Source: Thermothelomyces thermophilus ATCC 42464
Taxonomy: Eukaryota; Ascomycota; Sordariomycetes; Sordariales; Chaetomiaceae
Assembly: GCF_000226095.1 (NCBI RefSeq)
Contig: NC_016477.1
Span: forward strand, 1,798,001-1,862,000
Reading direction: 5' to 3'
Length of the DNA: 64,000 bases
Made by a program: the position numbers and the translations under genes. Each line of letters starts with the position of its first letter. Positions within the stretch are counted from its first letter, which is position 1. The notes below the pieces were generated by a model, which was not told the origin of the DNA, did no database searches, and worked only from the letters and a program-made list of their open reading frames with translations. Positions 42,586 to 53,400 of the stretch are shown one piece after another.

Positions 42586-43363
42586 TCCGCCGACGAAGAA
42601 AAATGGGAAGTGGGTGGTGTCAATGAGGAAGGCGACAAAGACTTATTAAAAACAATTACCTAAAGTATGTTATAAAGAAAATAGCATAAACCCTTCTTTC
42701 TTGTTTATAAAGAGCAAGGGGAAGGAATGGCTCTCCACTTTGATCAGTCGCGGGAAGAAGTGAGGGGCAGGTGTGGTCGCGTAGGATCCCAGCCAGGCTC
42801 TCGACCCGGTCAACAGCAATGCGTTGGAAAGAGGTCTGTGCACCCCAACTCTGGTGCCTGCTGGCCTCGACCTTTTGGTTCGTTTTCATCGGAGCAGGGC
42901 TTTTCGGACTGGACCACTGACCACCACACATTTCCCCATCCCCGACAAGTAACTGAGATCATCCGGCGCTCTAGCATTTTGGTTGTCTCTCTCTCTGGTT
43001 CTCTCTCTAGTCGTCTGGTCAGTGGTACAGTCCGAAATACCCTACTCTTTAATCGCGGGGAATGTTCAAGTCGACCGAATCACGTCGAGCCAGTTTGGGG
43101 GCCAGTTTTTGGTGCGCAATCCACGCCGGTTGGATTTCCAAAATCCTAACTGGGCAGGTCCTGGTAGTTACAGTATGCGCTCTTCAAGCCTCGGGACGCC
43201 AGCGTCTGGGGAAATATCTATCATCCTCCTCTCTCCTACTCCTCGTCGAGTCCCGCTCGACTGATCCATCCCATCACCGACAAGTCAAGCCCTGCTCGAC
43301 TGAACCCAGCACGTCCTGCTCGACACTGCTCCCAGCACCGACAAGTTACCGACAAGTCAACCT
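42586..43363. other. intergenic region with short repeats
   Basis: No gene seen. Contains a CT-rich tract at about 42985-43010 and four copies of CCGACAAGT (42942, 43277, 43338, 43349). Confidence 0.4.
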
Positions 43364-43705
43364 TCAATGCCTGTGGCTCGGGGGCCGCGAACCAGCCGAG
43401 CTCCCGGGGCGCGATCCAAGCCGGGAGGCAGGTTGGTTGTGCGGCTGGGTACAGGCGTGCTTCATGGGCGTCTGGCTAGAATAACCCGTGCCGTCGCACG
43501 CCGAGCACCTTTTCTGGCCCGCCGGCTTTCCATCGCTAACGCTGCCGCAGGACCCGCAGCACTTCACCATGTACCCATTGACGTAGGTGCACGAAGTACA
43601 CTTCTTCCAGCCGCGGACGCAGCCCGGCGAGAAGCACTGGGGTTTCTTCATGACCCAGCCGGGACCCTCGGTCTTGTCGTTGGGGCACTGGCTGCACTTG
43701 GTCAT
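43364..43705 (-). CDS. small Cys-rich, probably zinc-binding protein, 113 aa
   Basis: The start at 43705 (M-T-K-C) is chosen because the Cys-rich part begins there; upstream in-frame sequence to 43927 is low complexity and looks like leader DNA. Twelve cysteines, mostly in CxxC pairs (C4/C7, C36/C39, C50/C53, C67/C70), with G-W spacing and a C-S-A-C-D-G-T-G segment resembling a DnaJ-type zinc repeat. Hence a zinc ribbon-like fold is likely. No secretion signal is evident. The tail is Ser/Arg/Pro-rich. I do not recognise the family. It is convergent with nothing; the nearest gene is the F-box gene about 0.8 kb away on the same strand. Confidence 0.6.
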   Translation of the reverse strand: MTKCSQCPNDKTEGPGWVMKKPQCFSPGCVRGWKKCTSCTYVNGYMVKCCGSCGSVSDGKPAGQKRCSACDGTGYSSQTPMKHACTQPHNQPASRLGSRPGSSAGSRPPSHRH

Positions 43706-44892
43706 GGTGACGGCGGGTAGGCGGAGGTTGGTCAGGAGATGGTTGGTAGGGGTGGACTGGGAATGGGATGGGATAGCGTGCAAGGCGTGCGTTGCTCCGA
43801 ATGGAAGTTGCCGTGCGTGGGAGAGAAGGAGTATGCCTGCGTGCCTGGGTGAGGTGCTGAGGAAATGTGACGGGAAAGTGTGTTTGGCTGAGGTGTTGTC
43901 GGCGCTGTCGAGTCTGGGGAGAATCAAGACAACAACGGGTTGCGGAACCTGTCGCTTTATAGAAGAGGATTGTCCGACTTCTCTTCCTTGTTACCCTCCC
44001 ATCATCCAGCTCGCGTTGGCCACGGCGCGTGGCCTCGGTTGGAGGCGTGATGCCCACTCCGATGGTGGCTCTCGACACCAAGAGACCGACCAAGCCCGGC
44101 TGCGGTTTGAATCTCGAGCCAGACCATCGCCCAACCGAAACAAGCTGTTGCCCGTTGGCCCTCGCTTCGAGAGAGAGAACCAACCCTCCGCGAAGGGTTT
44201 GAGCCAAAATTAGATGCACAGCTAGATCTCGAAGTCGCTTGCGGCGCGGCCACCTGGGGCTGGCCTCATGCAACCATGAGGCGTCCAGCGACTCAGCGAC
44301 GGGCGGCCCTTCTTCCCGGAGGGTGGCACTCTGGGGGGCGGTGAGCTCACCGTTCCAGCAGCCGAAAGCTATGGACTGGGTCCGAGATCAGAACAAAACC
44401 CATACTCCGGGGAGCTTGCAGCAACGGAACGAGCGTTAGGCAGCCTGCCAACGCTTAGGTCTAGCCGTATCGAGATCTCAACACGCAATAAAGCGGCCGT
44501 TCTCACGCTCCGACAGCCTAGAAAGCAGTCTGGGCAACACCACATCTGCCACATCTACGAGTCAATCAGAGAGAGCACTACGCAGGAACGGGAACACAGT
44601 AGCTTACTAGCAATACCGTCAATACGGTGGCGCAGTTAGTTCGCGTCCCCGAACCGGGGACAGGACCCTAGCGCCAAAAATGTGCCGCCATCGCGAATGC
44701 GTGGGGCGCGTGCTGGAGGACTCAATGGGGGTGAACGAAGTAGAATGGGCGACGCATTCCGGCCTCCGTCGCCGGCGCCGTTTGGAGTCGTTACGGAGGC
44801 GGCCCCGGTCCGGGAACGCGAACGAGTTCTCGGCCGGCAAAACTTCGGCCGAGCGTTGGCTCGTGCTTGCTAAGTCCTACGCAGATCCGGAT
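43706..44892. other. GC-rich region without a supported gene
   Basis: Several open frames of 60-245 codons on both strands overlap each other and look like GC-rich shadows. At 44628-44665 there is a stretch resembling a tRNA D-arm plus a hairpin (GTCCCC/GGGGAC), but a full tRNA cannot be folded. At about 44893 composition drops abruptly to AT-rich transposon sequence. Confidence 0.4.
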
Positions 44893-45438
44893 GGACTAGT
44901 AAAGCACTAGAAAACTATAATAAAGTTACTATTATTATCAAATTTAATCAGAAGAAACCAAACTATATAAAGTCACTTAAGAACATTAAATTCGCTAGAA
45001 TTGCTAAAATACTATAAAATTAACGATAGAATAAAGTACTTATAGAGTAGACCCTTTAGCGCGTTTATACTTCCTAGGTATAATAGGAGCAGGAGCTAGC
45101 TTACTAGCTACAATAGTTAAGCTTAAGGGAGCTATAGTATTTGCAATAGGTATAGATAACAAGTCATCTACTAATACAAGTATAGAAGGCGTTATCCTAT
45201 GATTATTACAATTAAAACTAGGGATACTATTACTACTATGGTTATAATAGCTATATTTAAACTACTATAGCTTTAAAGGAATCGCTTAACTATACTCGAC
45301 TCTTTCAGACTTCTAAATACAGAAGGCAGGCCCCCTAAAGGAGCTATTAAGGTAAGAGCGATAAAGGATATAACACTAGGAATAGTATTACTATAAAGCG
45401 TAGTTAAACGACTATCATGTTTAATTAACTAGGGGGTG
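44893..45438 (+). pseudogene. 3' part of Copia ORF3 and polypurine tract, RIP-degraded
   Basis: The first 85 bp match 61311-61388 (end of ORF3 in the other Copia copy). The same frame, after small indels, continues to about 45430 with all stops of RIP type. It reads as Gln-rich, probably coiled-coil sequence (E-Q-E-L-A-x-Q-L-Q-Q-L if TAG is read as Gln). It ends in the polypurine tract AACTAGGGGGTGGG directly before a Copia LTR. The 5' part of the element is missing at the junction with host DNA. Confidence 0.55.
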
Positions 45439-45653
45439 GGTCAGAAGCTGTAGAGCTTTTAAGCGTATTAGTCACGCGTTTGCCATAGTTATATAAGGCT
45501 GCTTAGCGACGTAATGGCCAGTCCCTTTGTCTATAAATACCACTCGTTTTGTCTCCTTTGTAGATAGTTTAACAAGGCACTCTTTCCTTTGTATAGCCAC
45601 CTACTGTAGATTCTGCTTTCAACGCTCCCGGAAGCTCATCACTGCGTTCGGCA
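45439..45653 (+). repeat. Copia LTR (3' LTR of a truncated copy, 215 bp)
   Basis: Aligns over its length with the LTR at 48174-48382 (GAAGCTGTAGAGCTT... TATAAATACCACTCG ... GTTCGGCA). It contains a TATAAATA box. Start bases are altered (GGTCAG for TGTCGG). Confidence 0.8.
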
Positions 45654-46030
45654 TGTTCTTCTGGTTGGTCATATTATCCCAGAAGAGTGCCCAACTTCTC
45701 TAGGACTGTTCAGGCATATCGTCCAATCTGGGTCGCCATCACGTTACATAGCGACACGTTGCTCAGAGAGTTCGGTCCACTCCTAAGTTGAGGTTGGCGG
45801 CCACTGAATTGACATTGCTCGAGGCCGTCAATGACTCGTCAACCTTTCCCCCCCTTATTCCGCCCCTGGACGGCTGATTCGCGGTCTTCTTGACTCGACT
45901 TGTGAATACAGGGACACTATCATATTTATAGCCTTCTGATACGGCGCTTCTCTGGCTTCTATGCCTGCTTGCTGGCCAAGTCGGAAGCAGGCGTGCCTTG
46001 CCCTCAAACGAAATCTGGTTCGGTTCCGCC
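45654..46030. other. intergenic, 3' flank of the MFS gene
   Basis: No gene seen between the Copia LTR and the stop codon of the transporter. Confidence 0.5.
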
Positions 46031-47849
46031 TCATGCAATCCACCTCCACCCTTTTCCCTTCGCATCTGCCCACCGGACCCCAACACAGCACAAGGTCGCG
46101 GCCGTCAGCAGCGCCCCGTCCCAGCAGGCAACACTGGTATACGCCCGCGCTCCCTCGGCTGCGCTCCCGAGCAGCTGCCCGCCCACCGGGCTCCCGAACA
46201 AAGTCCCCAGCCCCCTCACGAAGAGGATGAAGGCATTGACGGCCGCGTAGTGTCTGATCCCAAAAACATCCGCCACCAGGGCCGGGAAGAGCGCATAATA
46301 CCCGCCGACGGAGAAGCTGTAGAGGGCGACGAAGGCGAGCCAGAGCGACCAGGCCGACGACGACCAGGCCGCCGCCGACGACGAAGACAACGACGACGAC
46401 GCGCCGCCCCCCCATTCCTCCACGGCCAGCAGCGCGCTGGTCAGCCAGAAGGCGTACACGCTCCCCGCGGCCAGCAGCAGCGTCAGCACCAGCGCGTTCT
46501 GCCGCCCGAGCCGGTCGCCCGCGTAGCCCGCCACCACCCGCGACGCCGCGTTGACCGCGCTGCTGGCCGCCAGCAGCGTCGCGCCCATGGTCGACGCGCC
46601 CTCCTCCTCGCCGCCGCCGCCACTGCCGCCGCCATCACCACCCAGCCCCAGCGCCGCCGTGTACGAGGGGATGAAGGCGATGGGCAGCTGCGCGCCCGCC
46701 GCCTGCAGGAACGCCGCCGCTGCCGAGAGCAGGAAGGTCGGTCGCGACGCGAGCGCCCGCGACACGTGCGTGCCGAACCCCCGCTGCTGCTGCCCCTCCT
46801 CCTCCTCCTCCCTTCTCTCGGGGGATTCCGACAATCGGTGACCGGGAGTGGAGACTGCCGCAGTATTACGCCCTACCGCGAACCGGCTCCGCGGAACCGT
46901 CCAAGCGATGGGTAGCCCCGCAAGGAGGTTGAAGAGGGCGTAGAGCCGGAGAGTCCAGCGGCCACCAATGGAGCTGAGGAGCGCTCGAATGACGGGCGAG
47001 AGGACGAGGCCGCCCGCGCCTCCGCCGGCTAGGATCTGGAAACGCGCCTAAGGGTCAGTAATAATAGCTGGAGCAGCAACACCGGGGAAGGGACATCTTG
47101 GAAGGTAAACGAAGAGAGTGCATTAATTATTTTCAAAGATTCTGTGCAGTAGATTGCCGATGCGGGATAATTACAGGGCCCGGACGGAGACCCGGCGCGC
47201 GGGGGGGGGGGGGGGGGGGAGGACTAACAAAACCAAGAGCGGTAGCCCGGTGGTTGGTAAAGTACTCGGGCGCCGGAGCCAAGAGCGGAAAGTACAAGAG
47301 CGACATGCCCATGCCGGCCAGAAAGCCCTGTGTGATAAGGAGCTGCCATACGGAGCGGCTGAGGGATGCCAGCACGAAGCCGGCAGAGGTGACGAGCACT
47401 CCCGACACGGTGATGACGCGCGGGGTCAGCAGGCGCAGCAGCCTGCGGCGCCAGAGCCGAGTCGAGGACGTGGCGGAAGCCCAGCTCCCGTGCTCGAGCC
47501 GGGCGATCACGGGATTCACCACGATGCCGCCGGCCCAGGTCAGCCCGTAGCACAGCGTGCCTACGAAGGCGAGCAGCGCCGTCGGCGGCGGCGAGACCTG
47601 CGAGGCCGGCGAGGGGATCAGGACGTCTTGGCTGGGCGAGAGGTAGTACTGCTGAAAGACGCCGAAGGATTGGTTGTAACCGATCGTGAGAGCAGTGGTC
47701 ATGAAAGCCGAGAAGAGCACCGCCGCTTGCTTCTTGCGGGATATCGGCGGCAAGGCCGGGGCCGGGGCCGGTGACGGGGCCGGGGCCGGTGGCCCGGATC
47801 CGCCCGGCCGCGTTGCAAGCAGGATTGAATCGTGGGATGATGTCGCCAT
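46031..47849 (-). CDS. MFS transporter, monocarboxylate-transporter-like, about 541 aa, two exons
   Basis: Proposed exons 47849-47229 and 47035-46031 (207 and 334 codons plus stop) with a 193-bp intron (GTTAGT...TTCCAG, branch-like ACTGAC) containing a 19-G run on the plus strand. Splicing joins A-L-G-F to I-L-A-G-G-G-A-G-G-L-V, restoring the typical fifth membrane segment of the family. Other family marks: Q-S-F-G-V-F-Q-Q-Y near residue 60, R-W-T-L-R after the fifth helix, and F-V-R-G-L-G-T-L-F-G-S-P-V-G-G near the end. Twelve hydrophobic segments are expected. The N-terminus carries Pro/Ala repeats, and two loops are expanded with Ser, Gly and Glu runs. Predicted role: proton-coupled uptake or export of small carboxylates at the plasma membrane (family inference). 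The gene lies between two Copia LTRs in direct orientation. Confidence 0.8.
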
Positions 47850-48173
47850 TGAACGTTATGAACTAATCAGAGAAGGAGGGGACGGGGTTGTTAAGGATCG
47901 AGTCGGAAGTTTAATAACCAAGGTGATACCAAAGGAAAGCGAGAGAGCATAATAACTAATCAATGCTAATATGGGTTTACGTGACGTTGCATCCTCGATT
48001 GCCCCTCAAGTTCCCTGCTGACGTTAGTTTGGCTGGGCATCTGGGGCAAGCCCTGGAGTAAATAAACCCTCGGGTTTAAGGCGGCCCGAGTTCAACCCAC
48101 AGAGGAAGTTGATAATCATTGACTCTTCGAATTGTTTGACCAACCTCATGGCAAGACCTCCCATATCGCCAAG
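47850..48173. other. 5' flank of the MFS gene
   Basis: No coding sequence. Promoter region of the minus-strand transporter, ending where the Copia LTR begins. Confidence 0.5.
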
Positions 48174-48382
48174 TGTCGGAAGCTGTAGAGCTTCCAAGCA
48201 TATTAGCCACGCGTTTGCCACAGCTGTATGAGGCTGTTCAACGCATTGGCCAGACCCTTTGCCTATAAATACCACTCGTTTTGTCTCCTTTGTAGATAGC
48301 TTTAACAAGGCACTGTCTCCTTTATATAGCCACCTACTACAGACTGCTTTCAACGCTCCTAGAGCTCCTACTACGTTCGGCA
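48174..48382 (+). repeat. 5' LTR of the Copia element (209 bp)
   Basis: TGTCGGAAGC...GTTCGGCA, with TATAAATA near 48265. Little affected by RIP compared with the body. Confidence 0.85.
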
Positions 48383-48399
48383 GTTATGAGCCTGGTGCC
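48383..48399 (+). other. Copia primer binding site complementary to the initiator tRNA-Met anticodon arm
   Basis: GTTATGAGCC starts right after the LTR and is complementary to GGCTCATAAC, the anticodon stem-loop of initiator tRNA-Met. Priming by a 5' half of this tRNA is known for Drosophila copia (established knowledge). Confidence 0.6.
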
Positions 48400-50043
48400 T
48401 TGACTACTCCTCTGCCGACGTATCTTTAATATTAGTGGTAGCTTCTTCTATTACGAACTCTCTTACCTTGCTTTAATATGCTTTTGACGATACGTCTATT
48501 ATATCTAAGATTCTAGTCGAGACTTATATATACCTTATAGGGCCTAGTTCCTAGAACTTGTAATATATTAAACTATAGTTATAGGCTAAATTTGCTAGTA
48601 TATAGGGATTCATTAACCTTAATAGCGATTATAAGCTAGATCTGGAAGTTCTATAGCGCCTAACTTATAAGTAAGCTAGAGATAACCTTATCCTAGCTTC
48701 TTAGGAGTAACTTATAGAAGGATTGTTACCCTTGATATCTATAGATTTAATACCTTCTAATATAGCCGTTATAGCCGAATTTATATAATTATAAGACTCT
48801 TTTTATAAAGATATTATATATATTATAGACATTAGTAAATAGATAGGATAGCTATAATGCTAGCTAGTATATACTATAGATCCTAAACTTTATAAAGCTA
48901 TAAAAGCATATAAGAAGAAGGATATTAATCTTATTAGGGAGATTATCTAGGTACTTTGCTTTATATTTATACTATCTATTGTAACGCTCTATATAATAGT
49001 TACTATATAATATATAGCTAGTCTTGATATAGCTAAGCGTTTAGGAGTTAATTTATAACGTTAGATTTATAACTTTAATATTACCTTCTAGTAAGCTATC
49101 TAGTATAATATCTTAGAAGTATAGGGTATATAAGGACTTTATACCTTTCTTAATGCTATCGCTATATATATCCTACTAACCTAGGTAGCGAACAAGAGGA
49201 TAGAAATCAAGCTTACTAATAGTATAGGATAGCTACTTCCGGAGTTTAGTACCTTTATTATAATGGCTAAGATCTTAATTAATGACGATATATAACCTAG
49301 AGTCTCTTAGAAGTATAGAATCTTCTTAATAACTTATATACTAATACTTCCTATAGCTTAGAAAAGCGGTAAGGAGAGAGGTAGAGACTTATATAGAGAC
49401 TCTTATAGTAGTTAGTAGTATAATATAAGACATCTCTATAAGCGTCTAAGATATCTATAGGATCTAGTAGACTATTATACACTTAAGTAAGCCGTCTATA
49501 GTAACGAATAACGCTTATACCTTTCTAATAAGGAGTATAAGAGGATTTACTAGGAGCTTAACAAGCCGAAGTAGGCTAGACTAAAAAATTAACTTATCGC
49601 TAAGTAGGGGGAGCTATCCTATTCTAGGCAATTAGGGGCAGGATACCCTAGTTCCCTTAATACGTTAATTATTAGCCTTTAACTACTTAGTAAGCTCTTG
49701 ACTTACTATAGGGCGTTTAGTATAGTTGCTCTATAGTGTTATCCTCTTTTAGAAAGTACTTTACTAGACTTATATGGTATAACCTACTTGGTTAACGATA
49801 AGAAGTTCCTTTTACCTAAGATGTTCGTTAAGGTAGAAGATCCTAAGTTCGTTAAAGCAGGTATAACGACCTTTCCTATTAGTAAGAAGGGTACTTAGGT
49901 AATTAAGAACGTTCTAGATAGACTATATAGACTATATACTAAGAAGTTAATACTAAAGGATATTACTATCGTTAAAGGATTCTATATTAATATTATTTCA
50001 GAAGCTCTACTACTTAAGGTAGGCGCTTAGTACTATAACTTAG
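48400..50043 (+). pseudogene. Copia gag and protease region (RIP-degraded)
   Basis: Frames with RIP-type stops. From about 49770 a Copia protease/GAG-pre-integrase signature is readable: Y-G-I-T-Y-L-V-N-D-K-K-F-L-L-P (protease region), then G-x-x-V-I-K-N-V-L and I-I-S-E-A. Continues at 57110 after the Gypsy G insertion. Confidence 0.7.
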
Positions 50044-50375
50044 TATTATAGGCCCGGGCTTTACCTAGGCTAAATAATACCAGGCTTTGCCTGGTAACGG
50101 ACTAGACCTACCTAGTAACAGACCAGACCTACTCGACCTACCTAAGCGTGTACGATTGGTTCGTAAGACGTTCGTAGGTCGTTCATAGGGCATGCGGTCA
50201 GGGCCTGCTTAGGACCTAACCTAGAGCCTAACCAGGCCCTACCTAGGTTATATATATATATACTAAAAAGGCACTCCTCCGTATAACTCTTGTATTTTTC
50301 CTCTTTTCCTCCCTAAGGTAGTTAAATAAAACATTATATACTTATCCATAGATACTATAAGGCTAGTATATTACA
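50044..50375 (+). repeat. 5' LTR of element G (332 bp)
   Basis: TATTATAGGCCCGGG...ATATTACA, target CTTAG before it. Confidence 0.9.
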
Positions 50376-50439
50376 TTTTAACTACCTTCCTACCGGTAGT
50401 AACTCCCTAAGGGAGTTATTGACAATGTAATTATGATAG

Positions 50440-53400
50440 ATTTAGGAGTATACAGGCCCTTAGGCTTAGCGAAATTACAGGAGCTTGTCTACTCCCTTTA
50501 AGCAGTAGTAGAATAGTAGAATGCTATAATCGACACCCTCCGGGTATCCTAAACCTAACCTATCCTAACCCCTAAGTCGGCTAGGGTGCCCTTTAAAGCT
50601 TAATGACCGTAATAGAAGCGTCTCCTAACCAGATAACCTTTCGATGGCAAAAAGGAACTCTTTATAGTATAGAAGAGCACGATAGAATATATCCTTATAG
50701 CTAATAGAGATTTCATTAGCTCTAATTATAACTAATAGATCTTTATCTAAGGAAACCTTATATACTAGGTATAGACCTAAGTTACGGCCTACTACAAATC
50801 TATAGGCCTAAAAGTTAGGTACGACCTAATTTAGTCCCTCTAATATCTTAAGAGCATCTTCTCCGACCTTTATAAGAAGATAGTAGCCTTGTTAGAATTA
50901 GAATTCTTATAATAGAAGGACAATAAACCGTTTGCCGCCTTTATTATTCGGTTTAAGGCTAAGCTATCAAAGGTAGGTAGCCTCCTTTAGGGTAATAAGC
51001 TATACCTAATTAAATTATAATAATGCCTCTCTCTAAAACTTAAATATATAGCGGTCAGATAAGGAATTCCTTAGGATAATTATATAATAGTAGTCAAGAA
51101 ATACTACGAGATTGCTATAGATCTTAAGGCTCTTTGACTTAGTAATAAGTATTAGTAGATATAGGGGCGGTAGGTAGCATCTAAACTATGAAAAGAGAAA
51201 GATATAGATAGAGATATACTAATAACCGGAATTAACTTATTATATATTAACTTATAAAGGAAGAGACCTAATAAGGATAGGGCAGGAAAATATAGGGGTA
51301 ACGCCTTATAGGTAGAATAGGTTAGTCTAGAAGTATATATGGCCTAATAGGTAGCTAAAGTATATATTTAGTATAGGTAGAAAGGTTACTTTATTACTAA
51401 ATATAACTTTGCCCTTACTTTAAGGCTAGTATAGTAGAATTAATCGAGAACTAATATCAATGCCTTAGAGGCTAAGAATTAAAAGGAAGATAACGACCTG
51501 TCTAACAAAGAAGACAGGGAGCAGGGAAAAGAGTAGCCCCTAAGCAAAGTCTTGTAAGGGGGCTAGAAAACTACGACTACCTAGAAGACGAGTTCGTAGA
51601 GATTAGCAAAAGAATAGATAGACCTCCTTTTCTTATTTTAATCTTCCTTAACTTTGTTAGCTTTATAAACGCTTAAGTAGATAGTAGATGTTCTAGCTAT
51701 AGTGCTATTAGCAAGAGAATGTATTAGAAGCTTAGAATTAAGTAGATTAGTTTACCTACTATATATACCTTTAGGACTATAACTAGGCTATAACCGGACT
51801 AGAAGATTACTTAGATAGTCTATATTATAATGGATATCGATAGCTAGGAGAGCTAGGCCACGTTCTATATAGTTCTAGGACTTATATATAATATTATATT
51901 AAGCCTTTTATAGATAAAATACTAGGAAGTTATACTAGATATATATATAGGTATTCTTATAATCGGAATATAACTAGGACTACTTATCTATAAGATCTCT
52001 TCATAGCCTAGATAAATAGGAATCTTCTAAATAATAGGTATAATCTTTATAGATATAGTATAGAAGATATAGAAAAAGAAGACTTTTGACACCTTCCTAG
52101 TCATTAGCATCTAAGATATAATAACTATCCTGGAATCGAGACGCTATTTTAATAGAGATGGCCTAGGAAAAGGGGGTACCCGACCTAAGCCTAGTATAGA
52201 GTCAGAGGTTACCTTACTAGATAAACTTTATAACTTTACTAACCTCTTTAATAAAGAGAAAGCTAGTAGACTCCCCTTATATCGTAGTACGGCCGACTAT
52301 TATATTAAATTAAAGGAAGGCTTGGATAGAAAGATTCCTAAACTCTCTTAGGGGCCTCTCTATAATATGCTATAAGATCATTTATTAGAAGTCCGAAAGT
52401 AAGTCGTTAACTTACTAGATAAGGGATAGATCTAAGCTAGCTCCTCTTTAGCTACTGCCCTTGTCCTCTTAGTAAAGAAGGCAGATAGAGGATAGAGGTT
52501 CTATATTGACTATTAGGTGCTAAATAAGATTATAAAGCAAGATTAGTATTCTCTTCTGCTTATTAAGGAGATGCTTTGCTCTTTGGCCGGAGCTAAGTAG
52601 TTTATAAAGCTTGACATCTAGGCGGCCTTTTACTATATCTAGATTATAGAGGGTTATGAGTATTTAATAGTATTTTAGACCTAGTTTAACCTCTTTAAGT
52701 AGCTTATCTACCCCTTTAGACTTATAGGTATACCTATAACTTTCTAATAATATATTAATAACGCTTTTAGCCTAATACTTAGAGACTTTATAATAGTATA
52801 CCTTAATGATATCTTAATCTATATATTAGGTAGTAAGAAAAATTATATAAAGTAGGTAAAGGACGTACTTTAAAGGCTATAGAAGGTAGGACTTATATTA
52901 GATCTTAAGAAGTATATATTTACTATAAAAAAAGTTAAATACCTTGGCCATATTATAGAGGTAGGGGCTTAGGTTTGCCTAGATCCTAAAAAGCTAGCTA
53001 CTATCTGTAAGTAGGAGGTACTATATAAGGTCTAGGGAGTATAGAGTTTCCTAGGGTTTGTAAACTTCTACTAAGACTTTATCTCTAACTTCTCTAAGTT
53101 AACTGTACCCTTGATACGATTAACTCGTAAGAATACCCCGTTTTAGTAGGGGACTAAGGAATAAGAGGCCTTTAAAGCTCTTAAGATAGCTTTTACGTCG
53201 GAACCTGTCCTGGTATAATAGGATTCTAAACAGGAGATAGTACTTAAGGCAGACTGCTCTAGGATAGCGTTAGGAAGGTGCTTATCCTAATAAGGAGAAG
53301 ATAGGGTCCTATATCCTATAGCCTATTATTTTACGAAACTATCCCTAGCCGAATAGAACTATACGATCTATAATAAGGAACTGCTTATGATTATTTTGTA

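Noticed and set aside
43536-44273. Open frames of 208 (plus) and 245 (minus) codons
   Set aside because: Mutually overlapping, partly shadowing the Cys-rich gene, with low-complexity composition and no domain.
44628-44665. tRNA-like stretch (GTGGCGCAGTTAG followed by a GTCCCC/GGGGAC hairpin)
   Set aside because: Only a D-arm-like segment fits; no acceptor stem, anticodon arm or T-arm could be placed. Possibly a decayed tRNA-derived repeat.
47154-47774. 206-codon plus-strand frame opposite the MFS gene
   Set aside because: Shadow of the transporter exon; Gly/Arg-rich without domain.
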